Of a DNA stretch of 64,000 nucleotides, positions 1 through 9,600 are shown piece after piece. Each line of letters opens with the position of its first letter. Within the stretch, counting starts at the first letter, position 1. The DNA comes from Leucobacter weissii (GTDB taxonomy: Bacteria; Actinomycetota; Actinomycetes; Actinomycetales; Microbacteriaceae). A program made the translations under genes and the position numbers. The stretch spans positions 1 to 64,000 of the forward strand of contig NZ_JAGDYM010000009.1 of assembly GCF_017565745.1 (NCBI RefSeq). The letters run 5' to 3'. Below the pieces are notes generated by a model. That model saw nothing but the letters and a program-made list of their open reading frames with translations. It was not told where the DNA came from and searched no databases.

Positions 1-1
1 C

Positions 2-118
2 AACGAGATCCGCCCGCACGAGGCGATCTCCTGGAACCGGCCAATGGAGGTGCACCTGGGCCTGGCCGACCCCACCATCCCCAACTTCGAACGAGAAGAA
101 ATCCTGCCAACTACTTGA
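2..118 (+). CDS. DDE (rve-type) transposase, C-terminal end only
   Basis: The open frame entering from the window edge reads 38 residues to a TGA at 116-118. It contains the stretch RPHEAISWNRP followed by a tail ending in LPTT. An RPHxAL-like motif near the C-terminus is typical of integrase-core transposases of the IS3/IS481 type, where it follows the catalytic glutamate. Nothing of the catalytic domain is visible, so the family and whether the element is intact cannot be decided. It marks an insertion sequence abutting the left end of this region. Confidence 0.6.
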   Translation, partial: NEIRPHEAISWNRPMEVHLGLADPTIPNFEREEILPTT

Positions 119-420
119 CGCGGGACACTGAGGCGTCGGCGGTCGGGATCGTGCTGGTGGGGGTGTCGGCCGGAGTGTTCCTTTGGTGGAAGGCACGTCC
201 GCTTCGTGGACGGGTGGCAATGGCGTGGTCGAGCCGATTCGTGTTCTGGCCTCGTCGTGATGATGAGGATCGTGAAGAGATGATCACGACGCTGTCGTTG
301 CTGATGGAGCGCGCAACAGAGGATCTTCGTCACGGGAGGATCACGCGAAGCGTGTGCGACCGCGTGTGGATGGCCGTCTACGAGGAGACGCATGCACTGT
401 CTCCCGCGCGAGATAAGTAA
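115..420 (+). CDS. Small hypothetical membrane protein, possibly 5'-truncated
   Basis: This 101-codon frame starts at a TTG overlapping the transposase stop. It has GC-rich third positions typical of real coding sequence here. One hydrophobic segment lies at about residues 10-25, followed by a basic, then charged helical region. No family was recognised. There is no ribosome-binding site before the TTG, so either a downstream GTG/ATG is used or the original 5' end was removed when the adjacent insertion sequence arrived. The sequence just before 115 belongs to the transposase, which favours truncation. Confidence 0.4.
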   Translation: MTRDTEASAVGIVLVGVSAGVFLWWKARPLRGRVAMAWSSRFVFWPRRDDEDREEMITTLSLLMERATEDLRHGRITRSVCDRVWMAVYEETHALSPARDK

Positions 421-490
421 GCACGCGGATTCGCGCTGGGAGCTGGCGCCCGTGACCATCGATGGGTCCACGGGTAGGGATTCGGCGACG

Positions 491-1054
491 CTAGAGAAGT
501 GCTTCTGCGGCGGCGGCGGCAATGGATCTGTGTGCGATTTGGTCCCAGGAGGTCGCGTAGTAGCTCTCGAAGGGTGTGGTGGTGATCCTTTGGTGTACGC
601 GTTCGGTGAGTGTCACGGGGTCGGTGTGGGGGGTGGTGACGATTCCGGTGATGCAGATGTCGCGGCCGTGGCGCATTTCGATCTCAGCGTGGTGTGCGCA
701 GATCGCTGCGGACAATGCGTTGACGGCGCGGTCAGGGGTCGGTGAGTCAGACGGGACTTCGACGATGTAGAAGATGTGCCGCACCAGGGGGTGCGTGCGC
801 AGCGGCTTCGTGAGGATGTCATGCGCTGCCCGGAGCTGACTCCGGAGCGCTTGCCGAGGGTGGTTCGTGTCGGGCACGCGGATTCCCACGATCATGGTTC
901 GCGCCCTCCGGTCGTCGAGTGCGTCGTGATCGTGAGGAACGGGCAAGGCAAGATAGGCGAGGCTGTCGAGCGAGTCGCCGTAGAGGAGCAAACGAGCCTT
1001 CCCAGACTGCGGGCCTGCCGGGGACGAGCGGGTGGTGTGTCGGATGGTGTCCAT
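491..1054 (-). CDS. Hypothetical protein, third gene of a coupled operon
   Basis: A 187-residue protein of unknown function. The ATG at 1054 overlaps the stop of the upstream gene by one base (TAATG), so translation is probably coupled. An upstream in-frame GTG at 1078 would add eight residues inside the neighbour and is less likely. The protein is rich in Arg, His, Thr and Ala, has no membrane segment or signal peptide and no motif I recognise. Third positions are strongly G/C, supporting coding. It does not share the motifs that link the two upstream genes to each other. Confidence 0.6.
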   Translation of the reverse strand: MDTIRHTTRSSPAGPQSGKARLLLYGDSLDSLAYLALPVPHDHDALDDRRARTMIVGIRVPDTNHPRQALRSQLRAAHDILTKPLRTHPLVRHIFYIVEVPSDSPTPDRAVNALSAAICAHHAEIEMRHGRDICITGIVTTPHTDPVTLTERVHQRITTTPFESYYATSWDQIAHRSIAAAAAEALL

Positions 1055-1602
1055 TATTTGCGGCACCTGCCTTGCCACTCCTCGTCGTCACTGCCCGGGT
1101 GGATGCGGGTGGGGTGGCTGGTGATCTGCCCGAGTGCGATCGTGCCTTCGCAGGTGAGGGCGAGGAGGTCACCGGGGGCGCAGGTCTGCGGAAGCAGCAC
1201 CCTGATGGCGGTCTGCGTGTGCGGGGAGCGCAGCAGGGTCGTCTTGCGGTGCCGCGCGTTCGGGCACTGCAGGGGCAGGACGTCGAGGACGCGGGAGTCG
1301 AGGGCGGCCAGGTCGCAGTCGACCGTCAGTTCCAAGGGGTGCCGCAGCCCGCGGCGCGATGTGCGGGCGAGGATGGTGGTGACGATGACGGTGCGGTACT
1401 CCTCTCCTCGCGCCGACGCGCTGCTGGGCGCGATCAGGACACAGGGGGTGCCTCGCTGTGCTGCGAGGGCGGTGAGTGATTGCGCGCCGATGCTGATGTC
1501 GCGGTCGGCGAAGGCGGTGTCTGCGGGCCAGGGTGGGCAGTCCTCGTACAGGGCAGCAAGCGCCATCGTTCGGGAGGAGATCAGGGTGTGCATGATGTTC
1601 AT
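1054..1602 (-). CDS. Hypothetical protein, paralogue of the upstream gene
   Basis: A 182-residue protein. The ATG at 1602 sits in an ATGA overlap with the upstream stop, which fixes the start against longer in-frame extensions. It shares two blocks with its upstream neighbour: an N-terminal D-[IV]-x-IG-x-x-SLT-x-L-x5-GTP pattern, and near the C-terminus GDLLA followed by C-x-G and a hydrophobic run. These suggest duplication of a small domain with predicted beta content. No catalytic motif, membrane segment or signal peptide is visible, and no function is proposed. Confidence 0.6.
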   Translation of the reverse strand: MNIMHTLISSRTMALAALYEDCPPWPADTAFADRDISIGAQSLTALAAQRGTPCVLIAPSSASARGEEYRTVIVTTILARTSRRGLRHPLELTVDCDLAALDSRVLDVLPLQCPNARHRKTTLLRSPHTQTAIRVLLPQTCAPGDLLALTCEGTIALGQITSHPTRIHPGSDDEEWQGRCRK

Positions 1603-2165
1603 CGGGTCACCGCGAGTTCCCGGGTCCGTTCGGCGGGGACGAAGGCAGCCTGCGGGCGCGGGCGCACATCGCTGAGCGTGACCGCGCCGGCGCAGGGGAC
1701 GGCGAGAAGGTCGCCTTGGTGGAGGTCCGCGGGAAGGGTGACGGTCGGGTACGGCCAGGGCGCAGACCCGGTTTCGCCGGGGATGAGTTCGATGGTGGTG
1801 TTCTTCGCCGTCGAGGTGCGGCCGATGAGCCGGCACTCGTCCCAGCAGGGGGTCACCCTGTCGAATCCGCAGTCGGTGAGGGCGACGCGTTTATCGGTGT
1901 CGGTGTCGATACGGAGGGTGACCTGGAAGACGAGGACGGTGACATCGTTGCCGATCCCCTGGGTGCGCGCCTGGGCCGGTTTCGGGTGCGGCAGGTCCCC
2001 GGTGAGCAGCGCCGGGGTGCCGGTGATCTCCACCAGTCGTGTCAGGGACACTCCGCCGATCACGACATCGGAGACCGTGGGGACGGTGTGCTCGGGCCAA
2101 TGTCGGGGTTGGAGAGGGTCGGGGATGCTGCGTCTGAGGGTGGGGAGGATGGCGGTGAGGGTCAT
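1599..2165 (-). CDS. Hypothetical protein, first gene of a coupled operon
   Basis: A protein of about 188 residues if the ATG at 2165 is used. A GTG at 2186 would add seven residues. A GGAGG lies just before the ATG but only one base away, which is unusually close, so the start is uncertain. It shares the SLT-x-L/GTP and GDLLA-x-x-C-x-G blocks with the next gene and overlaps it by four bases. The three genes form one unit read leftwards, away from kdp. Function is unknown. Confidence 0.6.
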   Translation of the reverse strand: MTLTAILPTLRRSIPDPLQPRHWPEHTVPTVSDVVIGGVSLTRLVEITGTPALLTGDLPHPKPAQARTQGIGNDVTVLVFQVTLRIDTDTDKRVALTDCGFDRVTPCWDECRLIGRTSTAKNTTIELIPGETGSAPWPYPTVTLPADLHQGDLLAVPCAGAVTLSDVRPRPQAAFVPAERTRELAVTR

Positions 2166-2236
2166 GCCTCCACTTCTACGCGGCACCCACCGGGCAGGGA
2201 ACAGCCCCTCACGGAACTCATGCGCCTTCTCGGCCT

Positions 2237-2318
2237 GCCGCTAACAGCGCCACGCAGAGGGCGCGGCCACTCGCGTCCGTGCCGTCGGCGCGCTCTGCGG
2301 GCCTGTCGTGTTAGCGGC
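2237..2318. repeat. Nested inverted repeat between the unknown operon and kdp
   Basis: Outer arms of 10 bp (2237-2246 and 2309-2318, GCCGCTAACA and its complement) enclose inner arms of 7 bp (2253-2259 and 2293-2299, CGCAGAG and its complement). The structure lies in the 290-base gap between divergent transcription units. It could be a kdp leader or operator, a terminator-like fold, or a mobile-element scar. It does not resemble the c-di-AMP (ydaO) riboswitch as I know it. The rest of the gap holds a short repeated TGTTTCGGG and nothing else I can name. Confidence 0.4.
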
Positions 2319-2455
2319 CCGTCAGAGTCCGCCCGATTCTCGTATGGGTTCTGTTAGGACGCCTGTTTCGGGGGTGTGGGCGGGTGTTTGATCGTGAGTT
2401 GCGCCCGCTGTTTCGGGTTGCGCGGCTAGTGGTCCTGCTGTCGCTTGTTATCCGA

Positions 2456-2551
2456 ATGGAGCTTGTTGTGCTTGACATCGTCTTCGTGCTCGGCGTGATC
2501 GCCTTGTTCGTCGTCGTCGGGCTGCTGGGGAAGGCGGTGGAGAAGCTGTGA
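2456..2551 (+). CDS. 31-residue single-span membrane peptide upstream of kdpF
   Basis: An ATG-initiated frame encodes a short peptide with one hydrophobic helix (about residues 4-25) and a basic/acidic tail, KAVEKL. Its stop overlaps the GTG of kdpF (GTGA), so the two are probably translationally coupled. Size and topology resemble KdpF itself, although it lacks the KdpF-like PERF ending. It may be an accessory Kdp subunit or a leader that couples translation to kdpF. It is easy to miss because of its length. Confidence 0.55.
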   Translation: MELVVLDIVFVLGVIALFVVVGLLGKAVEKL

Positions 2552-2637
2552 TCGTCTTTGAACTTCTCGCTGCCGGTCTCGGGGTCGCGGCGATCGTGTA
2601 TCTCGTGTTCGCTCTCGTGAAACCGGAGCGCTTCTGA
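2548..2637 (+). CDS. kdpF: KdpF, small subunit of potassium-transporting ATPase
   Basis: Encodes 29 residues starting at GTG, with one transmembrane helix and the C-terminal KPERF motif characteristic of KdpF. KdpF is known to stabilise the KdpABC complex in the membrane. The stop overlaps the kdpA start (TGATG), and the gene is the second member of the kdp operon if the upstream 31-codon frame is counted. Length matches the usual 29-30 residues. Confidence 0.9.
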   Translation: MIVFELLAAGLGVAAIVYLVFALVKPERF

Positions 2638-4310
2638 TGACCTGGGTGTACGCGCTTCTCGCCCTCGCCACCGTCGCCGTCATCCTGGGCGTGCTGTACC
2701 GCCCGTTCGGTGACTACATGGCCTGGGTCTACACGTCCCGCAAGGACTGGAAAGTCGAACGCGGGATCTACAAGATCATCGGCGTCGATTCCAAGACCGA
2801 GCAGACCTGGCAGGCCTACCTGCGCAGCGTGCTCGCGTTCTCCGCGGTCGGCCTGCTGATCGTCTACGGTCTGCAACGCCTGCAGCAGTGGCTGCCGTAC
2901 TCGCTGGGCTTGGAGGCCCCGTCGGAGCATCTGTCGTTCAACACCGCGGCCTCGTTCGTCGGCAACACGAACTGGCAGTCGTACTCGCCGGAGCTCACCG
3001 TCGGCTACACCGTCCAGTTCGCCGGTCTCGCGGTGCAGAACTTCGTGTCCGCCGCCGTTGGTATCGCGGTCGCGATCGCTCTGGTGCGCGGGTTCGCCTA
3101 CCGGCGCTCCGGCACGATCGGGAACTTCTGGGTGGACCTGATTCGCGGCACGCTGCGCATTCTGCTGCCGATCGCCGTGGTCGGTGCGATCGTGCTGATG
3201 ATCGGCGGGGTGATCCAGAACTTCAACGGGTTCACCACCGTCACCACTCTCACCGGCGCCACGCAGACGATCCCTGGCGGGCCGACGGCGTCGCAGGAGG
3301 TCATCAAGCTGCTCGGCACCAACGGGGGCGGGTTCTTCAACGCGAACTCCTCGCACCCGTTCGAGAACCCCACCGCGTGGACGAACGTGTTCCAGGTGCT
3401 GCTGATGCTCGTCATCCCGTTCTCCCTGCCGCGCACCTTCGGGCGGATGGTGGGTGACAACCGTCAGGGCTACGCGATCGTCTCCGTGATGGCGATCCTG
3501 TACGTGGCGTCGTTCAGCATCCTTACCGCACTGGAATCCGCCGGCATGGGCACCGCCCCCGGCCTTGCCGGCGGCGCGATGGAAGGCAAGGAGCAGCGGT
3601 TCGGGATTATCGGATCGACCCTGTTCGCCACCACCAGCACCGGCACCTCCACCGGCGCGGTGAACTCGATGCACGATTCGTACACCGCCCTGGGCGGGAT
3701 GATGCCGATGCTGAACATGATGCTCGGTGAAGTCACCCCTGGTGGTGTCGGCTCCGGGATCTACGCGATCCTGATCCTCGCGGTCATCGCCGTGTTCATC
3801 TCGGGTCTGCTGATCGGACGCACCCCGGAGTACCTGGGCAAGAAGATCGGCCCGCGCGAGATCAAGCTCGCCGCGCTCTACATCCTCGTCATGCCCACCC
3901 TGGTGCTTGCCGGAACGGCGCTGAGCTTCGCGATCCCCGGTGTCCGGGAAGAGGTGGAGAACACGTCGATCTGGAACCCCGGCATCCACGGCATGTCCGA
4001 GGTGCTGTACGCGTTCACGTCCGCGGCGAACAACAACGGTTCCGCGTTCGCGGGCCTGACGGCGAACACGCCGTGGCTAAACACCACGCTGGGGCTCGCG
4101 ATCCTGCTGGGCCGGTTCGTGCCGATCGTGTTCGTCCTCGCCCTGGCGGGCTCTCTGGCCGCTCAGGACAAGGTTCCGACCACCTCCGGCACCCTCCCCA
4201 CGCACCGTCCGATGTTCATCGGGCTGCTGACCGTGGTCACGATCCTGGTGACCGCACTGACCTTCTTCCCCGTTCTCGCGCTAGGTCCGCTAGCGGAAGG
4301 GCTGATGTAA
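2637..4310 (+). CDS. kdpA: KdpA, potassium-binding subunit of the Kdp ATPase
   Basis: A 557-residue polytopic membrane protein, the same length as the Escherichia coli subunit. KdpA binds and translocates potassium in the KdpFABC P-type ATPase. Selectivity-filter regions are visible: [18 protein letters not shown] around residue 230, a [11 protein letters not shown] segment near 365, and [13 protein letters not shown] near 465. About ten hydrophobic helices are present. The start overlaps kdpF and kdpB follows after three bases, so the subunits are co-translated. Confidence 0.97.
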   Translation: MTWVYALLALATVAVILGVLYRPFGDYMAWVYTSRKDWKVERGIYKIIGVDSKTEQTWQAYLRSVLAFSAVGLLIVYGLQRLQQWLPYSLGLEAPSEHLSFNTAASFVGNTNWQSYSPELTVGYTVQFAGLAVQNFVSAAVGIAVAIALVRGFAYRRSGTIGNFWVDLIRGTLRILLPIAVVGAIVLMIGGVIQNFNGFTTVTTLTGATQTIPGGPTASQEVIKLLGTNGGGFFNANSSHPFENPTAWTNVFQVLLMLVIPFSLPRTFGRMVGDNRQGYAIVSVMAILYVASFSILTALESAGMGTAPGLAGGAMEGKEQRFGIIGSTLFATTSTGTSTGAVNSMHDSYTALGGMMPMLNMMLGEVTPGGVGSGIYAILILAVIAVFISGLLIGRTPEYLGKKIGPREIKLAALYILVMPTLVLAGTALSFAIPGVREEVENTSIWNPGIHGMSEVLYAFTSAANNNGSAFAGLTANTPWLNTTLGLAILLGRFVPIVFVLALAGSLAAQDKVPTTSGTLPTHRPMFIGLLTVVTILVTALTFFPVLALGPLAEGLM

Positions 4311-4313
4311 ACC

Positions 4314-6461
4314 ATGTCCACCATCACCGAACCCCGCCCGAAAACAGCGGGCACCCCCACCCGCAAGGGCGGGTTCACCTGGGAACAGGTCCGGGCAGCC
4401 CTGCCCGGCGCGTTCCGCAAACTCAACCCCACCCAGCAGTGGCGCAACCCCGTCATGTTCCTCGTCTGGGTCGGTGCCGCGCTCACCACGATCCTCGCCG
4501 TCACGGAGCCGTTCATCGGCGGCCCTGCCGATTCCGGCGGCACGGTCGTGCCGTGGTCGTTCACCTGGGCGATCGCGGTGTGGCTGTGGCTGACCGTGCT
4601 GTTCGCGAACCTCGCCGAGTCCGTCGCCGAAGGCCGCGGAAAAGCACAGGCGGAAACCCTGCGCAAGACCCGCACCAGCACCATGGCCAACCGCGTCAGC
4701 AGCTACGACCCGAAGGCCGACCCCGCTGCGGAGCGGGCCCCAACCAGCCAGGTGTCCTCCTCGGATCTCACGCTCGGGGACGTCGTGGTGGTGACCGCTG
4801 GCGAGCTGATCCCCGGCGACGGGGACATCATCTGGGGCATCGCCTCGGTGGACGAGTCGGCCATCACGGGCGAATCCGCCCCGGTGGTCCGCGAATCCGG
4901 CGGAGACCGCTCCGCCGTCACCGGCGGCACCCGGGTGCTGTCGGACCGGATCGTGGTGCGGATCACCTCCAAACCGGGTGAAACGTTCGTGGACCGGATG
5001 ATCTCCCTCGTCGAAGGCGCGGCACGGCAGAAGACGCCGAACGAGATCGCGCTGAACATCCTGCTCGCGTCCCTGTCGATCATCTTCGTCGTCGTCGCCC
5101 TCACGCTGAACCCGATCGCGTCGTACGCTGCCGCCCCCGTGAGCGTCACGGTGCTGGTGGCGCTGCTGGTGTGCCTCATCCCGACCACCATCGGGGCGCT
5201 GCTCAGCGCGATCGGTATCGCCGGGATGGACCGGCTCGTGCAGCGCAACGTGCTGGCGATGTCCGGGCGTGCGGTCGAAGCCGCCGGCGATGTGACCACG
5301 CTGCTGCTGGACAAGACCGGCACCATCACCTACGGCAACCGCCGCGCCAGCGCGTTCGTCCGCCTCGACGCGGTACGTGAACAGGAGCTGGTCCGGGCCG
5401 CCGCGCTGTCCTCGCTGGCGGACCCGACCCCGGAAGGCGTGTCGATCGTCGAGCTCGCCGAGCAGGAGCACGGCGACTTCGACCGGAACACCACCGGGGA
5501 GATCGTCCCGTTCACGGCACAGACCCGCATGTCGGGGCTCGACCTGCCCGACGGCACCCAGATCCGCAAGGGCGCCGGCTCCGCCGTCATGGCCTGGCTG
5601 GAAGAGGGCGGGAACCGGTTGCCGTCGTCGCTGGTCGCGGAGCTCGACGAGCATGTCGAGCACATCTCCCAGTCCGGTGGCACCCCGCTCGTCGTCGCCA
5701 CCAAGGACACGACCGGTGCCGGGCACCTGCTCGGGGTCGTGCACCTCAAAGACGTCGTCAAAGAGGGGCTGCCTGCGAAGTTCGCCGAGATGCGAGCCAT
5801 GGGCATCCGCACCGTCATGATCACCGGCGACAACCCCCTCACCGCGGCCGCGATCGCGAAGGAAGCCGGCGTGGACGATTTCCTCGCCGAAGCCACCCCG
5901 GAGGACAAGCTCGCCTACATCCGCAAGGAGCAGGAGGGCGGGAACCTGGTCGCGATGACCGGTGACGGCACCAACGACGCCCCCGCGCTCGCGCAGGCCG
6001 ATGTCGGGGTCGCGATGAACTCCGGCACCTCGGCGGCGAAAGAGGCCGGGAACATGGTCGACCTCGATTCCGACCCGTCCAAGCTCATCGACGTGGTACG
6101 GATCGGGAAGCAGCTGCTGATCACCCGCGGAGCGTTGACGACGTTCTCGATCGCGAACGACATCGCGAAGTACTTCGCGATCATCCCCGCCATGTTCATG
6201 GGCGTGTTCCCGCAGCTCGCCGCGTTGAACATCATGGGCCTGCACTCGCCGGCTTCGGCGGTGCTGTCGGCGATCATCTTCAACGCGATCGTGATCGTGT
6301 TCCTCATCCCCCTCGCCTTGCGCGGCGTGAAGTACCGGCCCGGGAACGCGTCCAGCATCCTCGGCCGCAACCTCGCCATCTACGGGCTGGGCGGCGTGAT
6401 CGCCCCGTTCGTCGGGATCTGGCTGATCGACCTGCTCGTCCGCCTCATCCCCGGCTTCTGA
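4314..6461 (+). CDS. kdpB: KdpB, catalytic P-type ATPase subunit
   Basis: A 715-residue P-type ATPase. Visible motifs in order: TGES in the actuator domain near residue 187, DKTGTIT with the phosphorylated aspartate at 333, and [10 protein letters not shown] near residue 550. Hydrophobic helices flank the cytoplasmic domains. It hydrolyses ATP to drive potassium uptake through KdpA. The N-terminus has a somewhat long, Arg/Pro-rich cytoplasmic extension before the first membrane helix. All catalytic residues appear intact, so the pump should be functional. Confidence 0.97.
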   Translation: MSTITEPRPKTAGTPTRKGGFTWEQVRAALPGAFRKLNPTQQWRNPVMFLVWVGAALTTILAVTEPFIGGPADSGGTVVPWSFTWAIAVWLWLTVLFANLAESVAEGRGKAQAETLRKTRTSTMANRVSSYDPKADPAAERAPTSQVSSSDLTLGDVVVVTAGELIPGDGDIIWGIASVDESAITGESAPVVRESGGDRSAVTGGTRVLSDRIVVRITSKPGETFVDRMISLVEGAARQKTPNEIALNILLASLSIIFVVVALTLNPIASYAAAPVSVTVLVALLVCLIPTTIGALLSAIGIAGMDRLVQRNVLAMSGRAVEAAGDVTTLLLDKTGTITYGNRRASAFVRLDAVREQELVRAAALSSLADPTPEGVSIVELAEQEHGDFDRNTTGEIVPFTAQTRMSGLDLPDGTQIRKGAGSAVMAWLEEGGNRLPSSLVAELDEHVEHISQSGGTPLVVATKDTTGAGHLLGVVHLKDVVKEGLPAKFAEMRAMGIRTVMITGDNPLTAAAIAKEAGVDDFLAEATPEDKLAYIRKEQEGGNLVAMTGDGTNDAPALAQADVGVAMNSGTSAAKEAGNMVDLDSDPSKLIDVVRIGKQLLITRGALTTFSIANDIAKYFAIIPAMFMGVFPQLAALNIMGLHSPASAVLSAIIFNAIVIVFLIPLALRGVKYRPGNASSILGRNLAIYGLGGVIAPFVGIWLIDLLVRLIPGF

Positions 6462-6487
6462 CACCCCTTCGGAAAGAAGAGAACATC

Positions 6488-7102
6488 ATGAACACACAAG
6501 CTCGTGGAATCGGGCGCACCATCTGGGTCGCCACCCGAACCATGGCGCTCCTCACCCTCGCCCTCGGCGTCGGATACACCCTGCTGATCACCGGCATCGG
6601 GCAGGTGGCCCTGCCCGCCCAAGCCAACGGGTCGATCATCACCAACCAGGACCGCGACCCGGTCGGGTCGTCGCTGATCGGCCAGTCCTTCACCGACGCG
6701 GACGGCAACCCGCTGCCCGAGTACTTCCAGCCGCGGCCCTCCGCCGCAGGCGACGGGTACGACGGCGGCGCCTCCTCCGGGTCGAACTACGGGCCGGAGA
6801 ACGAGGACCTGATCGCCGCGATCACCGAACGCAAGACTCAGGTCGCCGAGTTCAACGGCGTCACCGAGGCCGAAGTCCCCGTGGATGCGGTCACCGCGTC
6901 CTCGTCGGGACTGGACCCGCACATCAGCCCCGCGTACGCGCAGATCCAGATCGACCGGGTCGCCGACGCACGCGGGATCCCCGCGGAGCAGGTACGGGAA
7001 CTCGTCGCGGCACACACCCAGGGCCCGGATGCCGGGTATTTGGGAGAATCGAGGGTGAACGTTCTGGAACTGAACCTCGCCCTGGACGAGTTGGAGGACT
7101 GA
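6488..7102 (+). CDS. kdpC: KdpC, accessory subunit of the Kdp ATPase
   Basis: A 204-residue protein with one N-terminal membrane helix (about residues 13-35) and an extracytoplasmic domain containing the family hallmarks GSxLIGQ and PEYFQPRPS, and later SSGLDPHIS. KdpC is needed for assembly and high-affinity potassium uptake. A purine-rich GGAAAGAAG precedes the ATG. The gene follows kdpB by 26 bases and is two bases before kdpD. Confidence 0.96.
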   Translation: MNTQARGIGRTIWVATRTMALLTLALGVGYTLLITGIGQVALPAQANGSIITNQDRDPVGSSLIGQSFTDADGNPLPEYFQPRPSAAGDGYDGGASSGSNYGPENEDLIAAITERKTQVAEFNGVTEAEVPVDAVTASSSGLDPHISPAYAQIQIDRVADARGIPAEQVRELVAAHTQGPDAGYLGESRVNVLELNLALDELED

Positions 7103-7104
7103 TC

Positions 7105-9600
7105 ATGCCGAAACGGGGGCAGCTTCGGGTGTTGCTCGGCGCTGCCCCCGGCGTCGGCAAGACCTTCACCATGCTGGAAGAAGGGCGACGCCTCCTCGGG
7201 AACGGGAAAGATATCGTCGTCGGGATCGTGGAAACCCACGGCCGCGCCGCGACGGCGGCGATGACCGCGGGAATCCCAGCCGTCCCGCGCACACGCGTCG
7301 AACATCGCGGGGTCACGCTCGAGGAGATGGACCTGCAGGCGGTGCTGGACCGCCGCCCCGAGATCGCGCTCGTCGACGAGCTCGCGCACACCAACGCGCC
7401 CGGCTCGAAGAACGACAAACGGTGGCAAGACGTCGAAGAACTCCTCGCTGCGGGGATCGACGTGGTGTCCACCCTCAACATCCAGCACATCGAATCCCTC
7501 AACGACGTCGTCGAACAGATCACCGGCGTCCCCCAGCGAGAGACCGTCCCCGACAGCTTCCTGCGCGGCGCAGAACAGATCGAGGTCGTCGACCTTGCCC
7601 CGCAAGCGCTCCGCGACCGGCTCAGCGGCGGATTCGTGTACCCGGCCGAACGCATCGACGCGGCCCTGTCGAACTACTTCCGCCTCGGGAACCTCACCGC
7701 GCTACGCGAGCTCGCCCTCATTTGGCTCGCGGACGAGGTCGACCAGGCGCTGAAGGGATACCGCAAAGACCACGGCATCGACAGCACCTGGGAAGCCCGC
7801 GAACGCGTCGTCGTCGCCCTCACCGGCGGCCCCGAAGGCGAGACGCTGCTGCGCCGCGGCGCGCGGATCGCTGCCCGCTCCGCCGGCGGCGAACTGATCG
7901 CCGTGCACATCACCAGCCAAGACGGGCTCCGCACCGGGAACCCGGCGACCCTTGCCGAGCAGCGTGCGCTCGTCGAAAAGCTCAACGGCACCTACCATCA
8001 AGTCATCGGGGAAGATATCCCCACCGCGCTGGTGGAGTTCGCCCGTTCCGTCAACGCCACCCAGCTCGTTCTCGGCGCCAGCCGCCGCGGACGCGTCACC
8101 GCCGCGTTCACCGGACCCGGGATCGGCGCGACCGTCGTCCGTGAATCCGGCGACATCGACGTGCACATGGTCAACCACGCCGCCGCCGGCAAACGCTTCA
8201 CCCTGCCCCCTCTGACCGGAGCGCTCACCCGCAAACGACGCATCCTCGGCTTCGTCGTCGCGCTCCTGGGCGGGCCCGCGCTTACCGCGCTGCTGAGCCT
8301 GTTCCGCAGCGAAGACTCGATCACCACCGACGTCCTCAGCTACCAGCTCCTCGTCGTCATCGTCGCGCTCGTCGGCGGCATCTGGCCAGCCCTGTTCGCC
8401 GCCGTCCTGTCGGGGATCACGCTCGATTTCCTGTTCATCGAACCGCTATACACGATCCACATCCACCAGCCACACCATCTGCTGTCCCTGGTCCTGTACG
8501 TCCTCATCGCGAGCCTGGTGAGCTTCGTCGTTGACCGGGCCGCCCGCTACACCCGAGCCGCCCGACGCTCCGCCGCCGAATCCGAACTCATCCAGACCAT
8601 CGCCGGCAGCGTCCTGCGCGGAGACAACGCGATCCAAGCACTCGTCGACCGCACCCGCGAAGCCTTCCAACTCCCCGGCGTGCGGCTCATGCGCGGCGAA
8701 GACGTCCTCGCCCGGTCCGGGGAACCACTGCCCGACAACCATCACGCCAGCATCCGGATCACCGACGACACCACCCTGGAACTGCACGGCCCGGACCTTG
8801 CCGCGTCCGAACAACGCCTCCTCGCCGTCGTCACCGCGCAACTCGCCGCGACCCTCGAACACGAGCACCTCACCCAGACGGCGAAACAGATCGAGCCGAT
8901 CGCCGCATCCGACCGGGTGCGCGGCGCGCTCCTGTCCGCGCTCAGCCACGACCTGCGTCGCCCCCTCGCGGCCGCCTCCGCCGCCGTCGGCGGACTCAAA
9001 GCGGCAGGACCCGACCTGGCGTCCGCACAGAAGAGGGAACTGCTCGACACCGCCGAAGAAAGCCTGGCCGCACTCGCGACCCTGGTCACTGACCTCCTCG
9101 ACGTCAGCAGGCTGCAGGCGGGAGTGCTCACCATCGCGGAGATCCCGACCGATCCCGCCGAGACCATCGCGCCCGCCCTCGACGAACTCCACCTCGGCCC
9201 TACCGACGTGACCCTCGCGCTCAACCACGGCGACGCGGCCGCGCACGCCGACCCAGTCCTCCTCCAACGCGTGCTCGTCAACCTCCTCACCAACGCGCAC
9301 CGCTACAGCCCGGCCGGCACCCCCATCCACGTCAGCACCAGCACCTTCGCAGACCGGCTCGAAATCCGCATCATCGACCGCGGCCCCGGCATCCCGCCTG
9401 AGAAACTGGACGACATCTTCCTGCCCTTCCAACGCCTCGGCGACACCGACAACACCACCGGCCTGGGCCTGGGCCTTGCCCTCTCGCGCGGTTTCATCGA
9501 AGCCATGCACGGCACCCTCACCCCCGAAGACACCCCCGGTGGCGGACTCACCATGGTCATCTCCCTCCCTACGATCCGCACGAGCCAGGAGCCGTCATGA
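7105..9600 (+). CDS. kdpD: KdpD, potassium/turgor sensor histidine kinase
   Basis: An 831-residue sensor kinase. Order of parts: N-terminal KdpD domain with Walker A GAAPGVGKT at residues 12-20, a universal-stress-protein-like domain at about 230-355, membrane segments at about 375-490, a GAF-like region, then the kinase core with the phosphorylated histidine in SHDLRRP (His615), an N box (NLLTNAHRYSP) and G boxes (DRGPGIPP, GLGLGLALS). With KdpE it controls kdpFABC in response to potassium limitation. Its stop overlaps the kdpE start by four bases. Confidence 0.96.
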   Translation: MPKRGQLRVLLGAAPGVGKTFTMLEEGRRLLGNGKDIVVGIVETHGRAATAAMTAGIPAVPRTRVEHRGVTLEEMDLQAVLDRRPEIALVDELAHTNAPGSKNDKRWQDVEELLAAGIDVVSTLNIQHIESLNDVVEQITGVPQRETVPDSFLRGAEQIEVVDLAPQALRDRLSGGFVYPAERIDAALSNYFRLGNLTALRELALIWLADEVDQALKGYRKDHGIDSTWEARERVVVALTGGPEGETLLRRGARIAARSAGGELIAVHITSQDGLRTGNPATLAEQRALVEKLNGTYHQVIGEDIPTALVEFARSVNATQLVLGASRRGRVTAAFTGPGIGATVVRESGDIDVHMVNHAAAGKRFTLPPLTGALTRKRRILGFVVALLGGPALTALLSLFRSEDSITTDVLSYQLLVVIVALVGGIWPALFAAVLSGITLDFLFIEPLYTIHIHQPHHLLSLVLYVLIASLVSFVVDRAARYTRAARRSAAESELIQTIAGSVLRGDNAIQALVDRTREAFQLPGVRLMRGEDVLARSGEPLPDNHHASIRITDDTTLELHGPDLAASEQRLLAVVTAQLAATLEHEHLTQTAKQIEPIAASDRVRGALLSALSHDLRRPLAAASAAVGGLKAAGPDLASAQKRELLDTAEESLAALATLVTDLLDVSRLQAGVLTIAEIPTDPAETIAPALDELHLGPTDVTLALNHGDAAAHADPVLLQRVLVNLLTNAHRYSPAGTPIHVSTSTFADRLEIRIIDRGPGIPPEKLDDIFLPFQRLGDTDNTTGLGLGLALSRGFIEAMHGTLTPEDTPGGGLTMVISLPTIRTSQEPS

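Noticed and set aside
49..58. Another exact GGTGCACCTG
   Set aside because: It lies inside the transposase reading frame, not before a gene start, so it is taken as chance; it also warns that the motif can occur by coincidence.
2187..2455. c-di-AMP (ydaO) riboswitch upstream of kdp
   Set aside because: The region has inverted repeats but none of the conserved loop sequences I know for that riboswitch.
2448..6464. Very long minus-strand open frames opposite kdpA and kdpB
   Set aside because: They are antisense to clearly conserved subunits and encode Arg/Asp/Gly/His-rich sequence with no domain pattern; a product of high GC content.
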